Assembly (NCBI GenBank): GCA_031406385.1
Contig: JANOHI010000204.1
Span: 1-14,405, forward strand
Direction of reading: 5' to 3'
Length of the DNA: 14,405 bases
Source: JANLQX01 sp031406385
Lineage (GTDB): Bacteria; Actinomycetota; Acidimicrobiia; Acidimicrobiales; JANYDT01
A program made the translations under genes and the position numbers. The first letter of the stretch is position 1. Each line of letters starts with the position of its first letter. The notes under the pieces were generated by a model. It made no database searches, was not told the origin of the DNA, and worked only from the letters and a program-made list of their open reading frames with translations. Below are positions 1 to 7,457 of this stretch, piece by piece.

Positions 1-2
1 TC

Positions 3-1451
3 CGTAACGTGCGCCTCGTGCGGCCGAACGTGGTCGATTCTCCCATCGTCGATGTTGCGGTTTCGAACGGGCGCTTCGCCGCCATCGCCGCCGGCATTGA
101 TGTCACGCAGGCTGCCACGGTGGTCGACGGTACAGGCAAGCTTGCGTTCCCGGGGCTGGTCGACCCGCACTACCACGTGGGGATCTACAACCCGCTGGAG
201 GAGGACGCCGAGTCGGAGTCGAAGGCGGCAGTGCAAGGCGGCGTCACGACCACGCTGACGTACTTCCGCACCGGTGAGTACTACCTCAACAAGACGGGTT
301 CCTACCCCGAGTTCTACCGAGAGGTGCTGGACCGCAGCGCGTCACACTACTGGTCCGACTACGCCTATCACCTGGCCCCGATAAACCAGCATCACATTGA
401 CGAGATGCCGGCGCTTCTCGACGACATGGGTGTTTCGAGCTTCAAGATCTTCATGTTCTACGGCGGCCACGGACTGCACGGTCGGAGCTCAACACAGTCG
501 AACTTCCTGATGCTCGGCGACGACGAACGCTACGACGTGGCCCACTTCGAATTCATCATGCGTCAGCTCACCACGATGATCGAGCAACGCCCCGAGCACG
601 CGAGCCAGATCAGCCTCGGGCTGCACTGCGAGTTCGCCGACATCTTGAACGCGTATACCGCGATGGTGGAGCGCGAGGGCAAGCTCACCGGACTCAAGGC
701 CTACTCGGCGGCGCGCCCGCCGCACTCGGAAGGCCTCGCCGTGTTCATTGCGTCCTATCTTGCTCATGAGACGAACTGCCCGAACATCAACCTCCTGCAC
801 CTCTCGTCACGCAAGGCCGTTGAAGCGGCACTGATGATGCGAGACCTCTTCCCCCATGTCGACTTCCGACGCGAAGTGACGATCGGTCATCTGGTGCTCG
901 ACACCGACTCGCCGAACGGGGTGATGGCGAAGGTCAACCCGCCCATCCGCGACCGCTCCGATGTCGAGTTCCTGTGGGAAAAGCTGCTCGAAGGAGAGCT
1001 GAGCTGGGTCTCGTCGGACCACGCGTGCTGTCGCACCGAGGCAAAGTACAAGGCCGACCATCCCGACGACATCTGGATGGCCAAGTCCGGCTTCGGCGGC
1101 AGCGAGTATCTGCTTGCTGCTCTTCACACCGAAGGTGTTCGGCGTGGCCTCCCGCTCAACAAGATGGCCGAGCTCACCTCCTGGAACGCGGCGCAGCGGT
1201 TCGGCCTCAACACCAAGGGTGACATCGCGGTCGGGTACGACGCCGATCTTGCGCTGTTCGACCCGTCGGTCACATGGACGATCCGAGCGGCGGAGTCGAA
1301 CTCGAGCCAGGGCTACACGCCGTTCGAAGGTATCGAGGTGAATGGGAAGGTCGCGGCGACGTACGTACGCGGGCACCTCGTCTTCGACGGTTCCAGGGTC
1401 GTTGGGCCGCCGATCGGTGAGTATCAGCACCGACCGACGAAGTGGGTCTGA
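3..1451 (+). CDS. Hydantoinase/dihydropyrimidinase-type amidohydrolase (5' partial)
   Basis: Metal-dependent cyclic amidohydrolase of the hydantoinase/dihydropyrimidinase/allantoinase group, expected to open a cyclic amide ring in the cytoplasm. Numbering from the GTG at position 9, the binuclear metal ligands are all present: HxH at H54/H56 (DPHYH), the lysine that is carboxylated in this family (K146 in SSFKIF), H206 (LGLHCE), H264 (LLHLSS) and D337 (SSDHA). A C-terminal composite beta-sandwich segment (GYDADLALFDP) follows. The reading frame stays open to the window edge and the two codons before the GTG read Arg-Asn. RNVRLV fits the usual first beta-strand of amidohydrolases (IRNxxxV), so the true start is probably upstream and the gene is 5' partial; the GTG at 9 is an alternative. 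The VOC gene starts 3 bases after the stop, implying one operon. The exact substrate cannot be told from sequence; hydantoin, dihydropyrimidine or a related imide are candidates. Confidence 0.85.
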   Translation, partial: RNVRLVRPNVVDSPIVDVAVSNGRFAAIAAGIDVTQAATVVDGTGKLAFPGLVDPHYHVGIYNPLEEDAESESKAAVQGGVTTTLTYFRTGEYYLNKTGSYPEFYREVLDRSASHYWSDYAYHLAPINQHHIDEMPALLDDMGVSSFKIFMFYGGHGLHGRSSTQSNFLMLGDDERYDVAHFEFIMRQLTTMIEQRPEHASQISLGLHCEFADILNAYTAMVEREGKLTGLKAYSAARPPHSEGLAVFIASYLAHETNCPNINLLHLSSRKAVEAALMMRDLFPHVDFRREVTIGHLVLDTDSPNGVMAKVNPPIRDRSDVEFLWEKLLEGELSWVSSDHACCRTEAKYKADHPDDIWMAKSGFGGSEYLLAALHTEGVRRGLPLNKMAELTSWNAAQRFGLNTKGDIAVGYDADLALFDPSVTWTIRAAESNSSQGYTPFEGIEVNGKVAATYVRGHLVFDGSRVVGPPIGEYQHRPTKWV

Positions 1452-1454
1452 TCC

Positions 1455-2495
1455 GTGACACTCGCCGGCCCGGGATCGGAAGCTGCTGGCGGATCACGCG
1501 CCACGTTGGCCGTAGGTGGTGTCCACGAGCTCGTGATCGGTGTCCGATCGATCGACGACGCAACAGCATTCTGGGGTCGGTTCGGATTTCAGAGCGGAGC
1601 TTCGATCGAGATGACCGCGGCGGAGTCGGGCGCGGTCTACGGCGTGTCCTCGGCAGTGCGGGTTCGCCGGTTGAACCACGGCATGTCCGACCATGGGCTG
1701 CTCCGCCTCCTGGAATGGGAGAGACCATCGGGCCCGGGGCTCGGGATCCATGCCCTCCGAGCGCTCGGATCCCGGTGGGGGGCGATGCTTACCCGGTCGG
1801 TGCTCGCCGTCCAGGGCCATGCCGAATCGGCGGAGGAGCAGGGAGCGCCGATCTCTTGGGTCTCATCGTCGCGCCAGGACCCGGCCGGGCCGGTGCAGCG
1901 TCCGTTCCTCGACGACCTTGTCCACGTCCGCGAGATGATCCTGTGCCGTCCCGAGTCGCGTCAGGTGCTCTTCGAACGATTCGGTTACAGCAATCCCACA
2001 TACGGCGCAATCGTGGAGTCGGCGTTTCCGTCATCACAGGTGACCCATGTCGGCGCGGTGACCTCGGGTGATCCTGACCAGGTGTACTTCCACCAACGGA
2101 CGATAGGCGCGCGTATGACCCGTGAGTCATCGGTCAGCACCTCGGCGGACATGGCGTCGCGTCGCATCTTCGATCTGAAGCAAGGCGAGCAGTACCGGTG
2201 CTGGGACTTCGATGACCCGGAGTCGTCTCCGCTCCCGTCGCAGTGGCGCTCGGGACGGCTGAAGTACATCCACTTCGACGCCGAGCCGGTGGCCGATCTA
2301 CGCGAAGCCTCGCATCTCGGGGCGCTCGGGCACACCGCCTATACCTGGCGGGTCAACGATCTCCCGGCCGCTCACCGCCACGCCGTGGCGAACGGTGCCT
2401 TCAGCGTGACTGATCCCGCTGATGACGGTCTTGGCCGGCGCTCGTTCTCGTTCGTCGATCCTTCCGGATACGACTGGCTTTATCTCGGAGACTGA
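1455..2495 (+). CDS. VOC superfamily (glyoxalase/dioxygenase fold) protein, two modules
   Basis: Protein of 346 residues with the vicinal-oxygen-chelate fold in tandem. The first module, about residues 22-150, begins with VHELVIGVRSIDDATAFW and GRFGF, the usual opening strand, helix and strand. The second, about 155-346, ends in the typical VOC pattern HTAYTWRVNDL, a helix, then RRSFSFVDPSGYDWLYLG. VOC proteins include glyoxalase I, extradiol dioxygenases, epimerases and binding proteins. The metal ligands are not clear here (H24 and H293 are candidates), so no reaction is assigned. The GTG start lies 3 bases after the amidohydrolase stop and has no clear ribosome-binding site, suggesting translational coupling. 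The context suggests a role beside the amidohydrolase, perhaps isomerising or cleaving its substrate or product; that is inference. Confidence 0.75.
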   Translation: MTLAGPGSEAAGGSRATLAVGGVHELVIGVRSIDDATAFWGRFGFQSGASIEMTAAESGAVYGVSSAVRVRRLNHGMSDHGLLRLLEWERPSGPGLGIHALRALGSRWGAMLTRSVLAVQGHAESAEEQGAPISWVSSSRQDPAGPVQRPFLDDLVHVREMILCRPESRQVLFERFGYSNPTYGAIVESAFPSSQVTHVGAVTSGDPDQVYFHQRTIGARMTRESSVSTSADMASRRIFDLKQGEQYRCWDFDDPESSPLPSQWRSGRLKYIHFDAEPVADLREASHLGALGHTAYTWRVNDLPAAHRHAVANGAFSVTDPADDGLGRRSFSFVDPSGYDWLYLGD

Positions 2496-2516
2496 TCTGC
2501 GTCGCCGTGTCTGTGG

Positions 2517-3518
2517 CTATTGGCCCTGGGCCCGATACTTCGCTTCGACGGCGTCTTTGAGCGGACGCCACCACGCCTCGTTCTCGCGGTACCAGCCGAT
2601 GGTCTGGGCAAGGCCGTCTTCAAAGTCGGTGTACGCCGGCTTCCAATCAAGCTCAGCGGCAATCTTTGACGCGTCGATCGCGTAGCGCTTGTCGTGACCG
2701 GGTCGATCGTTGACGTGGTCGAACGCGTCAGCAGACTCGCCCATCATCGTGAGGATCAATCGCATCACGGCGAGGTTGTCGCGCTCGCCGTTCGCCCCGA
2801 TGAGGTAGGTCTCGCCGCTCCGACCCTTGGCGATGATGTCGACAACGGCTGCGTTGTGATCGTCGACGTGTATCCAGTCGCGGACGTTCTCTCCGGTCCC
2901 GTAGAGCTTTGGCGTGATCCCTGACAAGACGTTGGTGATTTGGCGCGGGATGAACTTCTCGATGTGCTGACGCGGTCCGTAATTGTTCGAGCAGTTCGAG
3001 ATTGTTGCCTCGACGCCGAACGATCGAACCCATGCGCGCACGAGGAGATCGGAGCTTGCTTTGGTGGCGGAGTATGGGCTCGAAGGGTTGTACGGGGTCG
3101 ACTCGCGGAACTTCGCCGGATCGTCGAGTTCGAGGTCGCCGTAGACCTCATCGGTAGACACATGATGAAACCGCTTCGCGTGGGTGCGAACGGCTTCGAG
3201 CAGACGGAAGGTTCCAATCACGTTGGTCTCGACGAACGGCCAGGGGTCGAGCAGGGAGTTGTCGTTGTGGCTCTCGGCGGCGAAGTGCACGATGACGTCG
3301 TGATCGGCGACGAGCCGGTCGACGAGCGTGTCGTCGGCGATGTCGCCGACGACCAATTCAATGGAGTCGAGCACACCGTCGAGGTTTGTCGCGTTGCCTG
3401 CGTAGGTCAGCTTGTCGAGCACCGTGATCCGATCTGCCCCACCAGTGCGGCGGACCAGATGCACGAAGTTCGAACCGATGAATCCGGCTCCACCGGTGAC
3501 CAGCAGGTTGTGCGACAT
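2517..3518 (-). CDS. rmlB: dTDP-glucose 4,6-dehydratase
   Basis: Converts dTDP-glucose to dTDP-4-keto-6-deoxyglucose, the second step of dTDP-rhamnose and other deoxysugar pathways, in the cytoplasm with bound NAD. At 333 residues it has the family length. Visible signatures are the Rossmann glycine motif GGAGFIG (9-15), AAESH (80-84), the catalytic STDEVYG (121-127, with T122, D123, E124), YxxxK (Y149, K153), NNYGPRQ (178-184) and the C-terminal DRPGHDKRYAID (271-282), all diagnostic for RmlB within the extended SDR family. No rmlA, rmlC or rmlD is adjacent, so it is not in a sugar operon here. It appears to have its own leaderless promoter (TAGTCT, then 6 bases, then ATG) 67 bases downstream of ppgK. 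It faces the VOC gene tail to tail with a 21-base gap. Confidence 0.93.
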   Translation of the reverse strand: MSHNLLVTGGAGFIGSNFVHLVRRTGGADRITVLDKLTYAGNATNLDGVLDSIELVVGDIADDTLVDRLVADHDVIVHFAAESHNDNSLLDPWPFVETNVIGTFRLLEAVRTHAKRFHHVSTDEVYGDLELDDPAKFRESTPYNPSSPYSATKASSDLLVRAWVRSFGVEATISNCSNNYGPRQHIEKFIPRQITNVLSGITPKLYGTGENVRDWIHVDDHNAAVVDIIAKGRSGETYLIGANGERDNLAVMRLILTMMGESADAFDHVNDRPGHDKRYAIDASKIAAELDWKPAYTDFEDGLAQTIGWYRENEAWWRPLKDAVEAKYRAQGQ

Positions 3519-3524
3519 GCATCC

Positions 3525-3530
3525 AGACTA
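3525..3530 (-). promoter_or_regulatory. Candidate -10 box of leaderless rmlB promoter
   Basis: TAGTCT on the minus strand, 6 bases before the rmlB ATG (3518). No Shine-Dalgarno is visible. The spacing puts the transcription start at or next to the ATG, as in actinobacterial leaderless mRNAs. Confidence 0.55.
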
Positions 3531-3585
3531 GGAGTGCGTTGATGGCTCGAGGTGCCCCACAGGCGCTGGATGGACGAGTCTCATG

Positions 3586-4626
3586 TCACCGCTTGCGGTT
3601 GGGCTGGGTGGTTGCGGCGATCGCTGCTCCGACGATACCGGCGTCGTTCCCCAACTCGGCGACGACCACCGGGGTGCGGGTCTTGAGGTAGGGCACCCAC
3701 CTCTGGGCGTCGTTGACAACGCCGCCGCCGAGCACGATCACCTCCGGCCAGATCATCGCCTCGACGCGTGCCAGATAGGCGTTGACCCGCTCGGTCCACT
3801 TCTTGAAGCTGAGGTTCTCCCGATCGCGGGCACTCGCCGCAGCGAAGCGTTCGGCATCGTTGCCTTCCATGCGGAGATGACCGAATTCGATACCGGGAAC
3901 AGCCACGCCGCGATAGGCGAGTCCCGAGCCGATGCCGGTGCCGAACGTGAGCATGAGCACCAGCCCTTCGGCGCCACGTGCCGCGCCATGGCGAATCTCA
4001 GCGAGGACAGCCGCCTGAGCATCGTTGATGACCGTGAACGGCCGCTTGCATGCTTCTTCGAAGAAGGCGTCGGCGTCTCGCTCAAGCCAGCCCTGGTCCA
4101 TGTTCGCAGCGGTGTGGGTGATGCCGTCCCACACCACTCCTGGGTAAGTGCAACCAACGGGGCCGTTCGCCGCGGTCATGGTCGAGAAATGCCGCACGAT
4201 GTCGTTCACCACCACACCGCATGCTTCGGGTGTCGAGGGCTGGGGTGTGTCGATGCGGATGCGGTCGTTGGCGAGCCGTCCTTCGTGAAGGTCGACCGGG
4301 GCGCCTTTGATGCCACTGCCGCCGATGTCGATGCCGAGCACCAGATGGTTCGCCGCAGCGCGGATGTTCGATATCCGTGTCGAAGTTGTCCGCTTCGATT
4401 CTGCCTTGACGGGAGCGACCTGCTCCGCCTCAACGCGGCCCCGCTTCGGCTTTGTCGCCGACGGGACAGTCTTCTTCGGCTTGGTCGGCACAGCCTTCTT
4501 CGCCTTCGTCGCCGACGGGACAGTCTTCTTCGGCTTGGTCGACGCAGCCTTTTTCGCCTTCTTCGTCTTGGTCGGCACCGCCTTCTTCGGTGTGGATGTC
4601 GCGGGTCCGGCTTTTCGGGCTGCCAT
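3586..4626 (-). CDS. ppgK: Polyphosphate glucokinase (ROK family) with lysine-rich N-terminal tail
   Basis: Phosphorylates glucose to glucose-6-phosphate with polyphosphate (often also ATP) as donor. The ROK-kinase core spans about residues 94-340: phosphate-binding LGIDIGGSGIKG (97-108), YPGVV (161-165), catalytic IND (D202), LTFGTGIGSG (226-235), EFGH (247-250) and the C-terminal VLGGGVVND and TPVVVAELGNDAGIVGAA. These match the mycobacterial polyphosphate glucokinase closely, including the absence of the zinc-binding cysteines of typical ROK proteins. The unusual part is residues 1 to about 65, with 18 lysines in the first 60 residues and an 18-residue repeat (KPKKTVPSATKAKKAVPT), like a histone H1 or HU-type tail. 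Such a tail may bind polyphosphate or nucleic acid; that is inference. A leaderless-type -10 box supports the start at 4626. It lies upstream of rmlB and is divergent from the DUF1838 gene. Confidence 0.9.
   Translation of the reverse strand: MAARKAGPATSTPKKAVPTKTKKAKKAASTKPKKTVPSATKAKKAVPTKPKKTVPSATKPKRGRVEAEQVAPVKAESKRTTSTRISNIRAAANHLVLGIDIGGSGIKGAPVDLHEGRLANDRIRIDTPQPSTPEACGVVVNDIVRHFSTMTAANGPVGCTYPGVVWDGITHTAANMDQGWLERDADAFFEEACKRPFTVINDAQAAVLAEIRHGAARGAEGLVLMLTFGTGIGSGLAYRGVAVPGIEFGHLRMEGNDAERFAAASARDRENLSFKKWTERVNAYLARVEAMIWPEVIVLGGGVVNDAQRWVPYLKTRTPVVVAELGNDAGIVGAAIAATTQPNRKR
4454..4561 (-). repeat. 54-bp tandem repeat, two copies, coding for the ppgK basic tail
   Basis: Copy one is 4454-4507 and copy two 4508-4561. 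They differ at 3 of 54 positions and the first 34 bases are identical. A third, degraded and partial copy follows toward 4590. The period is 18 codons, so copy number could change without a frameshift. Confidence 0.85.
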
Positions 4627-4632
4627 GGGCTG

Positions 4633-4638
4633 ATCCTA
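4633..4638 (-). promoter_or_regulatory. Candidate -10 box of leaderless ppgK promoter
   Basis: TAGGAT on the minus strand, 6 bases before the ppgK ATG (4626). No Shine-Dalgarno is seen. It is one half of a divergent promoter pair with the DUF1838 gene. Confidence 0.55.
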
Positions 4639-4672
4639 TGCGTCGCGGTGGCAAGGGGTGTCGGCGACGGCC

Positions 4673-4678
4673 TACCGT
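4673..4678 (+). promoter_or_regulatory. Candidate -10 box of leaderless DUF1838 promoter
   Basis: TACCGT on the plus strand, 6 bases before the ATG at 4685. Together with the missing ribosome-binding site it favours the ATG at 4685 over the in-frame GTG at 4658. Confidence 0.5.
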
Positions 4679-4684
4679 CGGGGC

Positions 4685-5482
4685 ATGTTCCTTGATCCGT
4701 CGTCGGCCGAAGCCAACATCCGAACCTTTGTGAAGATCCGCGCATCCCTCGACCCGGTCGACGTGGTCACGTGGTTCCGCGGCCCGGTCTACGCCTACCT
4801 CCCGGGCGTTGGCAGCAAGCATCTGTTCACCCTCGACGGATTCAACATCGGGCGCGCCGTCGAGGCCGACGGCGGCTATGACTTCCTCTCTCGCGAAGCG
4901 GTGTTCTACCGGGACCCGACGACGGACAAGATCCTCACGTCGTGGACGAACCCGATCACGTCCGAAGCGAACGATGTGCTCCACATCTGGAACGATCCCG
5001 TGAATGGTGGTTTCAAGCTCAACGGACCGCGCGGCCCATGGACGCTCAAGCCGGAAATCTGGGAGGACGATGTGCACTTCTCGACCGACGTGTTCCTCCT
5101 TTATCCCAACCCGCTGCAACCAGAGGCCTGGCCCCGTGAGTCCGGCGGACCGATGTACCAGGGCGCCGAGCTCTTCCGCTTCATCGCTTCGCGTGCTGCG
5201 CTAGAAGATGATTCGCCGATGGCTCCCTGCCACATCTCGTGGGTACGCCTCGGACCGTGGTTGCCCTGGATGCTGATGGGTGCAGAACAAACCGGCCACC
5301 TCGTCTACCACACGGGAGGCCGAAAGCTGATGGGCGGCTACGCCGAACTTCCGGCCGACGTCCGCTCTATGGTCGAGGCCGAACGTCCGGAGTACATGTT
5401 CGCTCCAACATCGGTGAACGCACCGAACGAGACGAGTTGGACCTTCTACGCGAAGGAGCGCCGTCCGGCGCCGCCGAAGTAG
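4685..5482 (+). CDS. DUF1838 family protein
   Basis: Protein of 265 residues that I recognise as DUF1838, a family of unknown function common in proteobacteria and actinobacteria. It opens with DPSSAEANIRTFVKIRASLDP and then VTWFRGPVYAYLPG, the usual family start. It is rich in aromatic residues throughout (ILTSWTNP, VLHIWNDP, GPRGPWTLKPEIWEDD, PCHISWVRLGPWLPWMLMG). Many members carry a Tat or Sec signal; this one has none, so it is probably cytoplasmic. The chosen ATG at 4685 has a TAnnnT box 6 bases upstream; a GTG at 4658 would add 9 residues with no family similarity. It is divergent from ppgK and ends tail to tail with the M18 aminopeptidase, so it is a single-gene unit. Its stop codon overlaps a decayed repeat of the aminopeptidase 3' end. 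Confidence 0.75.
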   Translation: MFLDPSSAEANIRTFVKIRASLDPVDVVTWFRGPVYAYLPGVGSKHLFTLDGFNIGRAVEADGGYDFLSREAVFYRDPTTDKILTSWTNPITSEANDVLHIWNDPVNGGFKLNGPRGPWTLKPEIWEDDVHFSTDVFLLYPNPLQPEAWPRESGGPMYQGAELFRFIASRAALEDDSPMAPCHISWVRLGPWLPWMLMGAEQTGHLVYHTGGRKLMGGYAELPADVRSMVEAERPEYMFAPTSVNAPNETSWTFYAKERRPAPPK

Positions 5483-5575
5483 CTACTCCTCAAGGAAGCT
5501 GATCAGGCACCGCGAACACGTCGGCAGCAGCTACTCCTGAAGGAAGCTGGTCAGTGCGGCCACGAACAGGTCGGC
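5481..5575 (-). repeat. Direct duplication of the M18 gene 3' end (decayed copy 5481-5525, intact copy 5529-5575)
   Basis: The last 45 or so bases of the aminopeptidase gene plus its stop (5529-5575) recur as 5481-5525 with a 2-base length difference and several substitutions. Both copies begin with AGCTACTCCT on the plus strand and end in GTCGGC. Each contains an imperfect hairpin (AGCT, AC bulge, TCC, 4-base loop, GGA, AGCT). The decayed copy overlaps the TAG stop of the DUF1838 gene. A bidirectional terminator role is possible, but no T-tract is visible. Confidence 0.8.
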
Positions 5576-6805
5576 GTCAGCAGCGCCGCATAGCTCTCGA
5601 GCGGAATGCATCGAAAGCATGGCGCAGCCCACGTCGATGGTCTCGATGCCGAGGCGTGTCGCCGTGATCGGTCCGATGGTCGAACCGCACGGCTGGGAGT
5701 TCTTCGAGACGAAGACCTGCATTGGTACCTCGGCGCGTTCGCAAGCGGCCCGGAAACGAGCGCCACCGACGGCCGAGGTGGCATAGCGCTGATTCGCGTT
5801 GACCTTCAGCACGGGACCGCCGTTGGGAATGGGGCGATGGCCCGGCTCATGTCGGTCGACGTAGTTGGGATGCACTGCGTGGGCCATGTCGGACGAGATG
5901 CAGGTCGAGTGGGCAAGCGCTCGCGCTCGCTCGTCGATGGTGAGCCCGGATGCGGCGGTGATCCGGTCGATGACCGTTTCGAGGAGCGGACCGGCCGCGC
6001 CCGTGGTGGAGGAGGATCCGACCTCCTCGTGATCGAAGAGGGCGACCATCGGAAGCGAAGCCCGAGGTGTGCTTTGGTCGGTCACGAGCGCCTCGATCGC
6101 CGCCCAACAGGAGAACTGGTTGTCGATCCGAGCGCTCACAACGAACTCGTCGTCGAGCCCGAGCAGCGCTGGTGGGGCGACGTCGTGGAACATCAGGTCG
6201 TGACCCAGAACATCGTCATACAGCACGCCCGCCTGACCCGCGATCCACGCCACGAAGGCGTCGCCGGAGAGCTCTCCCAGCCCGACCAGCGGCAGCACGT
6301 GGAGCTGCTTGTCGAGCACGAGTCCTTTCTCGTTCACCTCGCGATCGAGGTGGATGGCCAGCTGCGCAACTCGCCCGATCGCCTTGTCGACCCGAACCAG
6401 CGTGGTCTCGCCGCTCCGGAGGATGAGCCGCCCGGAGATGCCGAGGTCGCGGTCGAGCCACGAGTTGAGGAGCGCTCCTCCGTAGATCTCCACCGGAACC
6501 TGCCGGTAGCCCACGCTTGCGGACGACGCGTTGGGCTTCACCCGGAGGTTCGGCGAATCTGTATGTGCACCTATTATCTGGAATCCGCTAGCGGCGATGT
6601 TCGGTTGCTGTGAATCCCAGGCAACCAACGCCCCGCCGCGCTCGACGAAGCGGCGGCCGGACACATCGCTCCATGCCTCACTTTCCGACAACGCCCGAAA
6701 ACCCGCGTTCTCGAGTCGGCGTCGGGCCTCGGCTACTGCATGGTACGGAGAGGGTGATGCATGGAGGTAGCCGAGAAGTGATGGGAGCCTGGACGTATCG
6801 GTCAT
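5531..6805 (-). CDS. M18 family aminopeptidase (zinc metallopeptidase)
   Basis: Cytoplasmic dodecameric-type aminopeptidase that removes N-terminal residues, typically acidic or neutral ones. At 424 residues it has the usual bacterial M18 (ApeB-like) length. The zinc and catalytic residues of the family are present: H81 in GAHTDSPNLR, D228 in RIDNQ, E260/E261 in DHEEVGS, D306 in SSDMAHAVHPNY and H400 in MLSMHS. The glycine-rich stretch SQPCGSTIGPI (370-380) is also typical. The frame extends upstream to about 7033, but that part overlaps the methyltransferase gene and shows no family similarity. MTDTSRLPSLLGYLHASPSPYHA is the normal M18 N-terminus, so the ATG at 6805 is chosen. No clear ribosome-binding site or TAnnnT box was found at this start. 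It is divergent from the methyltransferase gene. Confidence 0.92.
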   Translation of the reverse strand: MTDTSRLPSLLGYLHASPSPYHAVAEARRRLENAGFRALSESEAWSDVSGRRFVERGGALVAWDSQQPNIAASGFQIIGAHTDSPNLRVKPNASSASVGYRQVPVEIYGGALLNSWLDRDLGISGRLILRSGETTLVRVDKAIGRVAQLAIHLDREVNEKGLVLDKQLHVLPLVGLGELSGDAFVAWIAGQAGVLYDDVLGHDLMFHDVAPPALLGLDDEFVVSARIDNQFSCWAAIEALVTDQSTPRASLPMVALFDHEEVGSSSTTGAAGPLLETVIDRITAASGLTIDERARALAHSTCISSDMAHAVHPNYVDRHEPGHRPIPNGGPVLKVNANQRYATSAVGGARFRAACERAEVPMQVFVSKNSQPCGSTIGPITATRLGIETIDVGCAMLSMHSARELCGAADADLFVAALTSFLQE

Positions 6806-6861
6806 AGGGATACCGCACAGTCTGTCAAGCTCTTCTTCGTGATGGAGCACGCGACCATGGA

Positions 6862-7449
6862 ATGGCTCGGTGCCGCGACGCCGTGGTGACGAGCGCCGGT
6901 GGTGTCCGCGACGACTACGCCGCGCACCCCGAAGGGGCCGAGGGCTGGTACCGCGAGTCAGGTTCGTCGTACCGCAATCCGCACGAAGACGCGATCGTCG
7001 AAGTGCTCGGCCTCGCGGTGTCGTGGTGGCCATCGGTGTTCGCGAACCAGGTGCTTGACCTCTCGTGCGGGAGCGGTGAGGTCACGCTCGGACTCATGGC
7101 TGCAGGTATGCCGATCGAGCGGATCCGTGCGTGCGACCCGTACACGGGCGAGGCCTACCTGGCGCGCGTCGGGAGAGCCTGCGAGGCCCACTCGTTCGCC
7201 GACGTTGCCAACGGCGCACTCGAGGGACGATCTTTCTCCGGCGTCGTGTGCTCCTATGCACTGCACCTCTGCGAGCCGTCCTGGTTGCCCCTCGTGTGTC
7301 ACGCCCTTGCGTCGGTCTCCCCGGCGTTGGTGATCGTCACACCGCACAAGCGTCCGGAGATCCCGCCGTCGTTCGGTTGGGAGCTGGTCGACGATCACCG
7401 CGATGTCGCCCTCCGGATCCGTCTGCGCCTCTACGAAAGGATCATCTGA
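6862..7449 (+). CDS. Class I SAM-dependent methyltransferase
   Basis: Protein of 195 residues with a Rossmann-type methyltransferase core. Motif I is VLDLSCGSGE (64-73), followed by an acidic motif II position (D92 in ACDPYT), then a motif IV-like GVVCSYALHLCEPSWLPLV and an ALVIVTPHKRP strand. The N-terminal YRNPHE segment (about 37-42) before motif I also occurs in a group of uncharacterised methyltransferases. The substrate is unknown. The start is uncertain: the ATG at 6862 is used, but GTG codons at 6883 and 6886 are alternatives and none has a good ribosome-binding site. It precedes pyrE by 72 bases, with a perfect 14-base palindrome between them and a separate pyrE promoter candidate, so the two are probably not strictly co-transcribed. 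Confidence 0.75.
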   Translation: MARCRDAVVTSAGGVRDDYAAHPEGAEGWYRESGSSYRNPHEDAIVEVLGLAVSWWPSVFANQVLDLSCGSGEVTLGLMAAGMPIERIRACDPYTGEAYLARVGRACEAHSFADVANGALEGRSFSGVVCSYALHLCEPSWLPLVCHALASVSPALVIVTPHKRPEIPPSFGWELVDDHRDVALRIRLRLYERII

Positions 7450-7457
7450 CCGTTTCG

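Noticed and set aside
2517..3518. A polysaccharide or O-antigen locus around rmlB
   Set aside because: No rmlA/C/D, glycosyltransferase or transporter genes lie nearby, so rmlB appears as an isolated gene.
4454..4561. Reading the ppgK repeat as a CRISPR or regulatory array
   Set aside because: The units are contiguous with no spacers, in frame, and encode a simple basic peptide repeat.
3583..4695. 370-codon plus-strand frame over ppgK
   Set aside because: It is antisense to ppgK. Its Leu/Arg repeats are simply the complement of the lysine-rich tandem repeat.
5606..6613. 335-codon plus-strand frame over the M18 gene
   Set aside because: It is antisense to a gene with all zinc ligands in place and shows no recognisable fold.
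6806..7033. N-terminal extension of the M18 gene to 7033
   Set aside because: The added part is Arg-rich shadow sequence over the methyltransferase gene, and the family N-terminus begins at 6805.
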